Assembly (NCBI GenBank): GCA_034336665.1
Contig: CM067570.1
Span: 17,560,502-17,624,501, forward strand
Length of the DNA stretch: 64,000 bases
Source: Luscinia megarhynchos
Lineage: Eukaryota; Chordata; Aves; Passeriformes; Turdidae
Direction of reading: 5' to 3'
The translations under genes and the position numbers were made by a program. Of this stretch, positions 1-14,511 are shown in pieces; position 1 is the first letter of the stretch, and each line of letters opens with the position of its first letter. The notes beneath the pieces were generated by a model. That model was not told the origin of the DNA. It made no database searches and saw only the letters and a list, made by a program, of their open reading frames with translations.

Positions 1-394
1 GAGTTTTTCTCTTTTTTCCTGTCCTTCTTGCTCCAGGTATACTTCTGTCCCTGCTCTCACCTCTTTTCCACATTATCTCTTTCTAAGTACAATACCAATG
101 CCACAATTTTTCCTTTTCTGATTTGTGAAACTCATTCTTTCCTCTGTCCCTGCCCAGGTTTCCTACCCCCTATGGGGAAAAGCATGTGCTTTTCCTTTCT
201 CCTTTATTATGAGGTATGGTCTCTCTTGTATTTCAAGCTCTAAAGTTCACTGAGCTTTTGGGAAGATAAAACTACAGCTGTGGTGAAACAACATAGGTTA
301 GTCCAGAACTACTGCTGTCAATTCAATTCAGTCAGAACTTTTATTCTGAAGTAATATAATTGCCCTCATTAGTGGAAAATTAGAAACGAAATAA

Positions 395-475
395 AAACAG
401 TACAACAACAACAAAAAAATTCCCTCAAATCAAAACAAATACCAATCAAAAACCTCAAACCAAACACCACAAAAC
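395..475. repeat. A/C-rich low-complexity tract
   Basis: The sequence is nearly free of G and T over long stretches, with AACAACAACAAAAAAATTCC and AAACCAAACACCACAAAACG. This style of degenerate A-rich tract recurs elsewhere in the window. Confidence 0.8.
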
Positions 476-3400
476 GACAATCTCCTGGGGAAATACACTT
501 AGAGAAATCTTTTTGCCGGAAATTTCACTGACTGCTTATGCTAGGTGATTGCTTTTTAGAGCATTATAGCACAGTACAACTCAACAGAAATTGCTAGACT
601 TAAGTGATCTGTACTGAAGCATCTCTGCTAACAACAAAACTGCACTAATGTAATCCAAGTGAAGAGCTAGCTCTTCAAGTATATAGCTATATGGTATAAC
701 CCTCTTGTGTAACATACCCACTACATCTCTTCAGTTCAGCTTTTCTGACACCTAATGTCCAGGAGAATTTTATTATATTTTTTTGTTTGCAGAACTCCAT
801 AAAGTGTAAGAAGACTAAATAAAGTGACAAACAGTCATTCGCCAAGACCTTAGATAAAAACACAGTAAGGAAGAAATGCCATAATTGTGTATTCTGTCTC
901 ATACTTGATCTGTTTTGAAGTATGTTGCTTTAAGGTTCTTGTAAAATTATTAGTACTTACACTCTTTGGTAAGACAAAATTACACACCTATACAATGCAC
1001 CTTACTAAACAGCTTCTTTTCCCCGCAAATAAATGTAGGCATCCCTATAAATCTTTCCTGATTTGGGTTTCACATTTTATCTTGTAGCCTTCTCATTTAT
1101 ATTTTATAAAGCCATTCCTATTTCAACGACTGTATTAAGCATATTATCTTCTCTCTATACATATTTTCTGCAGAACATCCATTGATACAAAACCCTCTAT
1201 TTCCTTATCTCTTGCTAAAAAAAAAACCAAAAACATGACAGGAAGATTTCTCTGGCAAATTAAGTTATCATAAATCACTATTAGGTTAATGAATTCTTTT
1301 AAATGTTGCCTTTAGGCAAAACAAAAAGAAATCTAAGGGAAGAAGTTTAGAAATAGGATTTTGCAAAATAATCTGTAAAGTCAAACAGTTTTGTTGGATT
1401 AAAGACTCCACAATTTGGTATAATTTTCTTCTTTGGTTGACTAAAAATGTGTTACTGTTCAATATTTGGTAGGCATTCGTGTATTCAAACATAAATGGTG
1501 AGTTCTCAGAACTGTTAAACACCTTAAATAGTCATAACTATCACATGGAATCCTTTAGAAAGTGTCTACCCATTCCCAAGGCATAAAATGCTATTTTGAG
1601 CATTTAACTTCAGACAGACAATGTTAGAAGTTTTGAAGTGTAGAAATTATGGCTAAGTTCTCACAGAAGAAATTCTTATGTATAAATACATTAATGATCA
1701 CACAAAAATCATTGCAGTCAATCTACATTTGCCACTCTTCATATTCAGTAGAAACATAGCTAAAAGCAATTCAGAAGAGTTAAACTGCAAAATATGGGAA
1801 ACAATGAGGACTCCAGTCTTTGCTAACAAATGGATTAAGTCAGCATAGCATTAATCAAGAAACAATATCTAACACACATATTCTGGAGGCTTTTTATTAA
1901 AGATTGAAAAATAAATACAAAGACTGTTTTTGACTGCTTCTGAATGGTATGAACTAGATGAATTTTTGCAATCATCTGTAAATTAGAAGCAGAATTTGAA
2001 ATCTTGCATCACAGTGTCAGGTTCATGTAATTCCACTGCCCAGATTAGAGGAACTTCTTAGGAATCACAAACTCTACAAAAAAAATTATATTCCATTCAC
2101 TGCCACATTTTTTAGAGTCACTTTAAGATATATAGTGCTGCGATAAGAGCAAAAAAAGCATTAGCACTAGCATTTCAGTAAAGCTATTTTATTCTGAGAA
2201 GTTCTGCAGAAATCACACTATGCCAGTGATATTTAATTGTAACATAAAAATTAAACACCATTTACGTGATATAAAATTGGGATAGTATGTAAATTAAGTA
2301 AGTTTCAATTCATGTCTTCTTACTCACATCTGCTGGCAGTTTAAATAGTTTTAGTGTCATTAATTGTTATAAAAGTGCAAGATTTGCTGTATGCTTGCCA
2401 CTTAGGACCAAAGGCACAAAAGTCTAATTGAACTAAGTAATTAGTAATTTGTCATTTCCTATTGTCAGCAATTACTTTCCATTAGAAATCCTCACAGAAA
2501 ATTCTAATTTGAAGTGAAGTTTGCATTTTATTGCTGTCCATCCAAATTAGTTTAAAATTGACAGCTACATTTTCATTTAAAAGTTTAAAGATATTAAATA
2601 TGCTTGAAGACACTAAGACGTATTGGACCCTGTGGGTAGTTGAGATAATATATCTGGACACTGAATGTGATGCAAAATCCAAAACATTTCTTTATTTTCT
2701 TCGATTACAAAGTATATACCAGCTTTACATAGTAGGCCACATCAAACTCTTGCTCATAGAGCCCTTAATTGGCAATTTAAATGGGTAACACAAACAGAGC
2801 ATGACACACAAAATTCTGTAAGGAGTGGTCAGATTTCTTACTCACTTTTATATTGAAAATGCACATAAGAGCAATGGAAGTATTTTCATGCTTTGTCCTA
2901 GAGATTTTTCCCTGTGGTTTTACTGCTAAAGAATTTTTCATTTGTTATTTTGCAGACTTGTTAAAGCAATCAGAGGTGTTCAGTTATGAATGCTCATCGT
3001 GCAGCATGAGGCTGTGCTTGGGAGGGCAGGAGTGCTGCAGGTTCCTTGGAAAGCACAGGGCTGATTAGCCATGAGGAGGTGGAGATTTATAATTAAGACA
3101 TATCAAATGGGTATGCACCATCATTTCAGGGCTCATAATATGGAACTGCCCAGCTAGCAGCAACTAGTGCCTGGTGCCCAGTACAATCCTGTTCTGAAAC
3201 TAGGGGATGGCTTCATGTGCCAAGAGGCAAACTGGTTCAATTTTCTTGGCAGGAAGTCAAAAGTAATAATAGCATAAATTCATCACTGTCCCAGAGATCT
3301 TTTGTAAGCAAGTTACAAACCTGAACACAAAGAGCACAGAGGTTTATATTTTTAACGTGAAAAATGCTCAGATCCAGAAATAAGATCATGCTTAGCTCCA

Positions 3401-3904
3401 GCTGACAAGATTTTCAACATAAAGCTAACAGTATAGTGGAGGTTCATACTAAACATGCTCAGAAGATACCAGCTGGACATGAGCTGCTATCCACTTGTTA
3501 GTAAACCTCTCAAAGTCACATACAGAACATAAGAATCTATGATAAATTCTCACCATAAAATGGGGGAAGGAATCTGATATTTAAGAAGTTGTATTAATTT
3601 ACAGAACCAGAAGACAATAGAATTGCACTTTTTTTTTTCTAATAATGGACAGTTATTACTGTTAACTTGGAACATAATTCCCATGAAGACACATACTCAC
3701 ATGCTTACACAAATTTCATCACAATTAATGCTGTGATAGACAAAAGTGAAGATTTCTAATGATTTGTCACTAATAAGTAACAGGCATTGTCCACAATAGC
3801 AATGACCACAATATTTTCATAGCTGCAGTATACTGCACCAGGGAATCTCAGACAGTACCCTAATCTTCTTTTCTTAAACTGATTGAATAGATTCGTAACT
3901 CTTT

Positions 3905-4015
3905 CAGGGGAGAAAAAAGTTTAAAAGAAAAACCGAAACAATCCCACAAAAAAAAAACCAAATCACACACACAGTAAAATCCCACACACAATCAAAAAGC
4001 CACACCAGAAGGGGA
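3905..4015. repeat. A/C-rich low-complexity tract
   Basis: Degenerate A-rich sequence with CACACACA and AAAAAAAAACC runs, with no gene content. Confidence 0.75.
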
Positions 4016-7000
4016 AAATGTCATCCAGACCCTCAACACAAGTCCTCTGGACTGGCAGAAAGCTTAGTCCAACATCCTCCCTACTCCACTGAAATCAGTT
4101 CGACTTCATACTCTATTGGTAGGAGCTGGTAATAATTAGATGTTTGATATATATTTATAAAAATCCTGATCTCAAACGCAAAGACTATTTCCTAATTATG
4201 TGATTCATACCATGGGGTGTTCAAAGCTAAGGTTAAGAAATTTTCAGAATAATAAAGATAGTGGGTATATTGCACACCATTATTCTCCTATTTCTGCAGC
4301 TGTGTTTAATTGCCAATAAGGCACTGGACAAAACAGAGAATTAAATTAAAAGTTCAATAAACACAGATCAATATTCTTGTAAATACCAAGTCTATAAAAT
4401 GATCTCTTTAAATGTAGTTATACTAACAGGTACCATGTAGATAATCTGTATTTGAATTTTATATGCTGCTTTAAGTCTAGTTAAATTTCTTCCCAGTAAA
4501 AATATTTTTAAATCTAGGAATGCCATCAAAAAAGAAAAAAAATTATTATAAACCTTTCTTTTTTCTTAAACTGTTGCTGTGCTCTCATTTCACATTAGCT
4601 CACAATCAGCTGAATAAAGAAGTCATCTTCTGTCTAACATGTAAATAAATCATCAGCTTCAGTTACCTTACCACTAGCTGTTTGTCATTCAGAAAAATAA
4701 TGGTTAATCAATGACTAATCAATGAAGATGTGTAACGTATTAGTTTGCAGTCCTTCATCATCCTATTTTCCTCAATTGCCTAGGGGTTTGTGTTCAGTAC
4801 TTACAGAATCGATTACAATTGTGAGTGATCATTCAGCTCATGTTGAGAGCTGTCAGCTGGGCTTTCTGTTAGGAGTTTTCACCCTCCTGTTTAATATGAG
4901 ATGCTAATATTTAGCTGCATCTGACAAGCCAGATACTGTAGTAGAAAAATTTATAAGAAGTGCTTAAGTAACTAATTGCAACACTACATGTCACTTGATG
5001 AAACTAAACTTTTCCTGACTTCACAATAATCATAAGCATTACCGCCTTGCTGTGGAAAATTAAAGGAAAATAGCTGTCTGCTTGAGTCTGATCATGCCTG
5101 CAGGGAAGGCCTAAGAAAGGCAACTGACAATGATGCCTTTGTGCATAACTGCAGGGGAAACACCGATAATTCTTCAATTTTCATATAAACTGACATTCCT
5201 CACCATATGACATTCTTGTGTGCACTCAATTTCCTAGGAGAGACACTAGAAAAGTTGGACCCTCAGACTTTTGATACACAACAACATAAATTAATAACAA
5301 AGGTTTCTACAACAAAAGTCATGTTTCACTGCTTGACAAGACTATTTGCTTTGAAGCAGATTTAAGCCTGTCACCAACATAAGGAGAAAAGATTGGGTGT
5401 TGTTCCCACACACACCAAATATATTACTGCCAATGTATAGGTTTATTCACTTTAATTATTGTTTTCATACTTTTCTCATGAAATGTATGTCAGTGGTAGT
5501 CAGAGTGTGATGGTGGAAACTAATAATTGTTAATGTGTTTCATTAAATATTTAGAACTGAGCGCTATCGATTAAAACGGGAATACGTAGGAGCACAGTTT
5601 TATCAGTTTGAGCTCCAACAGCTCCCTCTTGTGATTGAAGTGCCAAAGCTCCCTTGCTTAAACTGAGCAACATTTGGGTGTCAGGCTAAGTTTATAGGCA
5701 CTCTTCCTATACACAATACTAAGAAAAAGAGCAGAAAGAGACGTAGCCTTAGCTGCAAATAGTGCTAATATATCATTTTTACACAAAACATTGAATTTAT
5801 TTCAATAATCAAGGTAATTACACAAATTTAATCAAGAAAAGTAAAGAGTCATTTCGCCACTAATTTAAGGAATATAACTCACCTAAAAATTATTTTATAC
5901 TGTAGGGGTTTGTTCGGTTACCTTATTTTTATAGCTAATTTTATAGACAGGGAAGATAGCAATTGGTTTCAGGAAACAAGCATATTCCCACCAAAGAGAC
6001 TAAAAGCTGCACTTATACCCATAGAACTGACAATAATCAGTGCCTGGTTTTTACATAGTGCATAAAACCAGTCCTAAATATACCCTCTAATTCAAAACAA
6101 TCAGTGTCCCACTAAAAATAGCTACAAAGCAATATTATCACCTTGCTACAGAAGAGAACATTCCCAGAATTAAATCTTGCTTTGTTTCTATGTTTTTGTC
6201 CCTGATCTGTGTTGAGAATAAAATTACCTTTTGCAAAATAATAGATACTCCAGAACACTTTTTTTTTGTTTTGTTTATAAACAGATTGATAGAAAACACT
6301 GGTTTCTAGCATGATCAGAGAAATTGCTGATGTATTGCCTATTAGTGCATCCAGCAAAAATAAATCAAAATTGCTATTAGTTACAAGACGTATTAAACCA
6401 ACAAAAATGTAAGGCCTACAAATTTGTGTAGCAAGAATCTTCCCACAATCAAGTAACAAGTAAATACTGTAAAGGAGTAAACACAATACTTGTAAACACA
6501 TAATACTATTTACTAGACAGTTGGAAGAAAGGGTGTTTTAATTTAAAATCACTTGACTAAGCTGCCCCCGAGGATCTGAATGAAATAAAATATTTTAACT
6601 GGTTGTTTTTCCCCCAAGTACACAAAAATATTTAGATATGGTCAATTCATCTTAGCAACATCTTGAACACTCAGCCCTCAGCCCAGCTCCCACCCCTACA
6701 GAATGACAACATAAGTAATTGCTCTGAAATTGCAAAGTGAAGGAAACAACACTTTAAAACACGGATAGTATTCTTAGTGCATATTCCTTTTTGTTTCTCA
6801 TTTCTTAATTTCCTGGAGAGATTTGAAAAACACAAATAGGCAAAACAGGTCCATTCTCTCTTAGTTATTTGGTGTCTACAGAATAGCCTCATTTTACTAA
6901 GCTGTTGAGGACTAGAAAAGAAAAAAAAGCACACTTGTCTACTTATATCAAATTCATACTCTGAATTACCTTGCTTCGTCACCTGACACTTTTTCCTTTG

Positions 7001-10000
7001 GTCTAGAAGCTCCCAGTTTGCTGCACTGTTATTAACAATAACAGCCAGAGTATGGTGGCTATGTGCAAATAAGTATTCTCATTAATGACTTTGCAAGCCA
7101 TGCTGACATTTCATTAAAATGCATTTCTAACAAAATTTTCTTGAGCAAAATTGCTAATTTTAGTCTTTAAAACAAGACCTCTACACCAAAACATCTAAGC
7201 AACCATAAGACAAAAAAATGCTAATTTTATCCAAAAAATTGATAAGCCTTATGAACTATGATATGATTCCCAATGCACAGAACATTTTTCTTTTTTTCCT
7301 TAAGATATAATCATCAAAACAATGACAAATGAAAGACTCAGAAAAGGTTATGACTTGACAAAGTAACATTTTTAAAACTTGGACACCAATCAAATTGATA
7401 CAAGCATCAGTGATGCAACACTTTCTGACACTAAAGTCTTTACCACTGTCTAAAACATATAGAATAGCCTATTGTGATTGCTTAATGTCAACTTTTGTTC
7501 ATAAACTCTTTCATAAAAGTGAAACAGGGAAAAATGATTTAAAGCAGTTCAATTTGTCTATTTACCTTAATCTCTAACTATTCCCATATGTCTTAGATAC
7601 ATGATGTATGACATGCCATAAACCAATTTTTCAAAGATCTACAAGACAGAAAAAAGTCAGGCTCCTAACATTTTATGCACTGAACTTTCATAGACAGCTG
7701 GCAAAACAAAACACTTCTAGGCTTCAGAAAAAGCTGAAAGGTTTTATTAGCATCTCTTAAATAAGATAGAGTTAAAATATTTCATCATACACACAACCTC
7801 AGGGGAGTAAGGTCTTCCTAAAAATCTGAATTAAACCAAACAGTTGTTGGATGATAATTTAATAGGACGAGTAGACTTTTATTTAAGAGACAAATGCTAG
7901 AACTGCGTGCTCATTTTTGAAAGCCAGCCTGTGACACTGTACATTAAAAATCGCAAGTGGCGTAATCTCACTTTGTGGTCATATGCATAACGCAGCGCAC
8001 TAAGTGCAATGACTTTTTCCCAAGTATTTATTAGCAATGCTCACTTTAATATGCATCAGTCTGAAGCACAGGGCAAGGCAGCACACATTTAGTAAGATTT
8101 CCACCGGCAACTTAGAAAACAAAAACACGCAGCACAACAAAAATGTCTGTCTGACTTACCTAGAATAAGCAGTACACTGGAGGAAGGTGATATGCCAATT
8201 AGCAGAAAGTTTCTGCTGCATTCAAGTTGCAGCATAGGATCCATTTGGCCATAGGGAGTAGGCAGGGTCCTAGGTGGCATTATTAATAAAATTAACACTC
8301 CCACTCTAAAACAAACAAAAAAATATTAAAATAAATGAGAAAAAAATGCATAGATGGAAGCTAGTTTAGTTTTAGATAACAAAATTAATTTATAATTCTG
8401 TGTAAGACATATAATATTAAATTTATTTTTTAAAATTTCATGCACACTGTGTTTCAATTTAAAATATTTAAATAACATTTGGTATTAGGTACAGATACTT
8501 GACAATGAAGATGAGTGTGCATAAATTTTCTAAGAATGTAGTTTCAGAAACTTCACTGTCATGAAATATGTTTATGCTAAAAAAGACCAAGAAGGTTGCA
8601 TATAGAAATAGAGGGGAAAATAAACATTAATACCATAAATTTATAACTACAAAAAATATAGTTTTAATCTAGAATATATATTTGTACAACTATATTAGGA
8701 TTAAAATGGCTGGTTTTAAACTTCAAATAAGATTGAGAAACAGACTACAGATCATGTATGCGATGTAGGGTCAATGCTGTATTGAATTTCTAGACCATTT
8801 TCAGACTACCTTCTGGCAATGGAAGCATTTTGACCACTGACACTTCCTATGGGTATATCTGACTATCCTGGTACAATGCACCATTCCCCATTATTGAATC
8901 TACAACAAACTGCTGTAGGTTATTCATTGATTGAGTGTTTAAGTGTATTCTTTGGGAGCAAATGGAGCACAAAATCTGTAAACAATCACACACAAAATCA
9001 GCAGAATTCTTCACTTGGACATAGTTTTCAGTTTCAGCACTTAATTACCTGTATTATTTAATAAAAGCTCTATCACTTTAAATAAAGGTGCATAGGAATT
9101 TTGCACTTAAATTTATACAAAGCTACAGTGTGGAGCTGCACATTTTATCTCAAAGATTAAGCCATCATTGGCCAATATGACAACATGGGGACATGTAGTT
9201 TAAGCACATCTGCCTACTTTACACTAACATCTTTATCTAGATCAATTACAATATGCACTATCACTGTTAAATAACAAATAAAGATGCAGACTGCAGATCT
9301 ATAATATTACTAATGGAGGTTAGAACATATATTAAGAGCTCCATTTTCATAAGCTCAAGCAATAATCATGTGTGCTTGTACGCCTGTGCGTATCTTCAAT
9401 CAAGCTGTATTTTGATATCATAGAAAAATATTCATTTTTCTCCTTTAACCTGTGTGAAACTCTCTCACATATATATATAGCTCCAAGTTCATTTGTACAG
9501 TTTGTCTGCCACTAGGCATTTATAGCTACTGCCCAAATGAGCTGGTTATACAGTACTAGGGAGCTAAAAACATAAGAAAGAATGTTTGAAGCTTATTTCA
9601 TCATAATTTCCACCTTTGATTTAACAAGCAAAAAACAAAAATAAAGGTATCATCCTGAAAATATGTACAAGTTAAATATCTTCATCTTGAGAAAACTGTA
9701 CATGCCACTGCAATACAAAAGCATAATAGAAGATTTACATTTCTTACAATTAAATATTTAAGATTAATTTTACCATAATCTACAAAGTTTTATTATTTCC
9801 TTCCATTCAAAGTGGAAAACTACAACCACAATATTACTTTTAATTTCAAACTAGCCTTCAAACACCAGGAACACAGTAGTCCTAGCCATATAAAGCCCTT
9901 TTCATACAGATAGCAAAGGTTTGACTGTCCTCCAAAGAGCTCAAAGTTGAGTAGTTTGGAGCAAAACACACATGTTGAAAATAACATTCTGCTCTGTGAA

Positions 10001-10213
10001 GAGAACTTCATTATGATTGTTAAACTAAATCCTTGAAGGATGAAAACCTGCACCCTGCTCACAGAGATATTGTAGTGTATGCTGAGCATAAACTACATTT
10101 AAAAAGTCTGATCCGTCCATACACCACTTAAGTATGCATATTCACAGACAAAAATACATCTGGGTAAAGCACAGCAGGACTTGGCAAGTATTCAACTACT
10201 TTAGCTGCTCATG

Positions 10214-10343
10214 TACTGCAAGTCACAGCATCAGAATATTCCAAGCTGGAAAGGACCCATAAGGATCCTCAAGTGGCCCATACAGAGATCAAACCTGTAA
10301 CCTTGGCATTATCAACACCGTGATGCAACCTAGTGAGATAGCC
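10214..10343 (-). mobile_element. SINE with tRNA-Ile-like head and CR1-type tail (TguSINE1-like)
   Basis: Read on the minus strand, 10343 to 10274 resembles a nuclear tRNA-Ile gene. It has a 5' part like GGTTAGCTCAGTTGGTTAGAGC, an anticodon-loop region TTGATAA (GAT), then GCCAAGGTTACAGGTTTGAT (B-box/T-arm) and TATGGGCCA at the acceptor end. From there to about 10214 it runs into a CR1-type 3' tail (GGATCCTTATGGGTCC, then CCAGCTTGGAATATTCTG). A tRNA-Ile head on a CR1 tail is the known design of TguSINE1, a passerine SINE mobilised by CR1 enzymes. The copy is diverged (disrupted D-arm, changed T-loop), so it is not a functional tRNA. Boundaries are approximate and no target duplication was identified. 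Confidence 0.8.
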
Positions 10344-13300
10344 TCAGTCCATCAATGATCTCCTCTTCCTAGTGGAAACCAGACACACATAGCTGTATTC
10401 TGGTTGCAGGTTGGAGTGAGGTCCTCAGCAGGGCTCCCTTGGAGAGAACCTTAAGTCCACAGTAAATCCAGACTGACTCCATTGACATTCAGGGAATAAG
10501 ACTGCAAATTGCACCATGGAGAGCATCCACTCTGCAACTCAGACACTCACAATAGGAGCTTTTGAGCAGACGCTCAAGTGTGTTATTAAACTGTGGCAAG
10601 GTATCAATTTCCTCTTCTGTCTGACAAAGTTCAAATTCATAGCTCTTACCTCCCCAGGGGACAGCTCAGCCATCTGCCAATAAACCCAGCCTATCCTTCC
10701 CTTCCAGCATACATGCTGGCTGGTATGGGACAGGACAGATTCATATTCAGAAACCCAACAGTACCAACCTTTAGATGTTTGCCTAATTCCATAGGTGTCC
10801 AAAATTCACCCAGGAATTCAGTTGCACTCTATTACAACTATTTTTGTAGGAATGTTAGAATATTTTATCTGATCTCCAGCTGTCACTTCAGAAATGTGTA
10901 GATTTCCTGTAGTGTATCTTCTGGTCAAATGCATATGTCAAATGCCCCAAGACTGAAACAACATCCAGTATCTACATTTTGACACAGAATGCACTTAAAT
11001 TGGCAACAGCCCATAATCCCAGGGCATCTCAAATGTTAGAAGCAATCTGATCACGTCAGCTTTCTTAAGATGTGATGACTGGTACAGCCAGAGTAGCCAC
11101 AGATGCTAATGGTTTCACTATTTTAGCCTGAAGTTCAGGTATTTCTTCACAACATTCATTGGACTATGAAGACTTAGCCACTTTATTCTGTTTCTAAATA
11201 CACCCAGAAGTATCTCGTTCTTGATCACTGAACAACCATGCATTCATACAGCTCACTGGGAAGCCTCTTATGAATGAGCTTTCACATACTTCATATGAAA
11301 TCGTTAATGAGTAAAACAAAAGCAGTCCCCAGAACAAGGAGCAGGGCACAGATTTCCCATTCCTAGCAGAATACCCCATCAGGAATTCTGCTTATTCCCT
11401 TCAGGCTAGCACTTTTTCTGCAAAGAAAGAAGGGAACAGCAATCTAGATATATATATATAACAGTGAGGACTCTCACTGAAAAAGGAGACATGGGATCTG
11501 ATATAGGTTCAAGTCAGACTGATGCTTCTTCTGCTGAGCACCTCACACCACTGGAAAGAAATTCCTTTCAAGAAAAGAATATTATGTTTTGCTTTTTGTT
11601 AAGGAACAGCTCCCAGGATCAAACACCAAGAGAAAACTTAAGGCTATAAATATCACATAAAGATATATGTTCAAGTTCTGAAAAATTAATGAAGAGTTAC
11701 ATTACTGCTTGTAATCAGGATTTCTTATTGACTGATTTAGATAGTCACCTTATAGGTGTCTTAAATAAAAGAAATCAGAAGATCTGATGGTTCGTGCTGT
11801 TAGTGAATCTCTATCAGTCAGATGTCAAAGTAGAGTTTTCATGTCACAAATGAAACCCCTAAATGTCAGATATTTCCATATCCAGTGTCATAACAGCTGT
11901 ACTGTGCACTTTAAGGGCATATATACCTTCAGGTCCAAACATACAATTGCATGGACTATAAAGAGGACTTGGAAGCACTTTAAACCTCATCTCAAATCCC
12001 TTGAGACTGACTAACTTCATCTCAATTCTGTTATGTCACAGGCTGCCTTTGGGAGCCTTCGGAAATAAGAATTCACGTAATTATGCAAGTTTTTGTAATA
12101 CTTCAAAGTAAGGCAATCACAAAAACAATTATAATAAGAATAGTAAAAGATGTGGGCTTTCTTCTGCTTTTATGAGGTTTTGTGGGGTTTTTTTGATCAA
12201 TAAAATTCTATAGCACTGCTCTTTTTTATAGGCTCATCTTATAAGGATGGGTAAATCTAACAGCATCTTTTTTTTTAAGTCACTCTAGAGTCTTGTATTT
12301 TTTCTATTTCAGCTGGTAGGTGAACAAAATTAATTTCCTCCTTCACACATTAAACACGTAAAACAAAACAAGCTATCTTCATAAAGAATTTTTCCTTTGG
12401 GACAGTTGTCTGCACAACCTATCCCCAAATGATATTAACATGAAAACTAGGATATACCAGTCTTATACCAGGAAACCTAAATAGAAAGAACCCTCAGAAA
12501 CAGCTTTTTGAATGGGTGGAGCTCTGACCTATCCCAACCCCAAATAGGAACAATTTCCTCCTCAAAACAATATTTGAAGGGAAAAACTGACACTTAAAAG
12601 GAAATTTTTCTAAATTTTCTGAAACTTTTATTGTTTTCAATTACGTTTTCTGGGTACAAGATAGTCTCTTAATATATGACTCTTTTCCACATTAAAAGTC
12701 TGTTGGTCTTGCATCATGATAGATTAAAAAGGCCCAAAACAGAAGAAACATAGGTGTATATCTCTAAGTGGTAGCAAAGGAGAATAATATTAGAAGCCAG
12801 GTTAATACACCTGAATGTAAGTAAGTGACTTCTAAAGAGGCTACATTTCTTTTGTGTAGAGTATAAATGAGATGAGTTCATAGTTTTTTTACATCACAGC
12901 TCAGAAAATAACTGTTGATCTAGAACAGCTGGAAAAAATTAACTATTGACACATCAGTTTAGAAAAGGCTTAATAGAGAATGACAAGGAAATGGTTGCAT
13001 ATTTAACATTAGCATAACAGAGTAACATTTATTGCAAATTTAATTATCTAATATGCATGTTTGAAAGTTGTCTGAAAATAATCACTGACGACTACTTGCA
13101 GTAACTGAAAAATTAACAGCTCCAATTGCTAAGGATGCCAGCAGCTGGCAGAGGCAATGCTTGCTGCTGTCAGATGAAGGAGGAAGCTGGTATTAACACT
13201 GGCACATTTTGGCTAACTAGGGTAGTATTATTGCTAAGGTAACTGTTGCAGGCAGTGCATAAGTATTTCTGATGGAAGACAACACCTACAAATAGTAGGT

Positions 13301-14511
13301 GGTAGACTCTGAAGAAATTTCTCTTCTTCCTTCTAATAATCCTGCTACTTCCAAGTTAGAAAGAAAAACCCAAGTATGTCTAATGTCGTGGGAAATACAG
13401 AAGACATTATAATGCCACCTGCTTGCTGCTCACAAAATTGACCCTTTACTAACCTATGAGAAAATAGTAAAAATAAATGGACTTTGCCTGGAGTCAGCTG
13501 AATGCAGAAGGTGAGCAGGTATGCCTGTGATTGATAAAAGATACAACACCTGGAAGCCTTGGAACAGAGAGACTAATCCACGAAATACAAACCAGAAAAA
13601 GTTTGATAAAAGCATTCCAGACTAGACTGCAAGCTCCTCCCAAGGAGAGAAACTGTAAATATTTTCTCCCATACTTTTTTTATTGGAAATGGCCCTAATA
13701 AACATATTCATATTGTAGTCACATTGTTACCTGCTAGGTAAGCACTGCCTGTCACCAAATTAACTTAATCAAGACTAAAAGGTAATGCAAGTCTTCACAA
13801 GAACTATTTTAACTTCCCCCAAAAATATTCGAGTGCTTCTGCATCAATGTCAGCTAAAATTCACTTTAAATGACATAAATTTGAAATTATATACATACCA
13901 CTAAGCAGAAGTCAAATTTAATTATGCTCGATCTCTTGGTTTAAATATTGCTTCCAGACATTAGGTAACACAACTCAGAAATAAGCTAGACTGGATTATA
14001 TTTACCCCAAATATATAGTTGCAAATATTTCACTAGAACTACTTATACAGAAATGTGGTTGCTGTCACAATTTGTTCTTATCTATTGATTTAATTGCCTA
14101 GATAATCTCCAAATGTGAAGGCAGAAGATGACATCCACAATCTTACAACAGAGCTCTCCTTTCCACTGCCTAGGATACACACTTATCCATACAAGGATTA
14201 CAGAAATGAACAACAGTTGCATGACACAGTCTCTCCTCGCCTTATTTTATTTTCAGTAGCATAAATGAAGTCATCATCTCTCTAAGACAAAGACTACACA
14301 TGGAGAAGAGCCCATTGTAGAGTTTTCCCTAATTCAGGAAATTAGATTAGCATCCTTTTTATCTCACCACCCTCCAGCAAAAGGGAGCCTATAAGAGTTG
14401 AACAGTAAATTGGCAAATCAGAAGTGTGTTTGATTCCTTAGGAATCTGAGCTAGCCACTGTCACTCAGAAGAAAAGAAAATTGCTTTTGAGTGATCTACT
14501 GCACAGCAGGA

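Larger units (their letters stand above)
1..10213. other. Intergenic AT-rich DNA, no gene seen
   Basis: All open frames are short and unrecognised. The longest (6112-6501, minus) lacks any domain and is lysine-, isoleucine- and leucine-rich, as expected by chance in AT-rich DNA. Stretches at 4690-4920, 5540-5600 and 7915-8060 may be conserved non-coding elements (see findings). Otherwise nothing is recognised. Confidence 0.6.

Noticed and set aside
6112..6501. 129-codon minus-strand frame
   Set aside because: Composition is that of chance AT-rich sequence, with no recognisable domain and no splice-site logic.
10274..10343. Functional tRNA-Ile gene
   Set aside because: The D-arm and T-loop are degraded and it continues directly into a CR1-type tail, so it is a SINE head.
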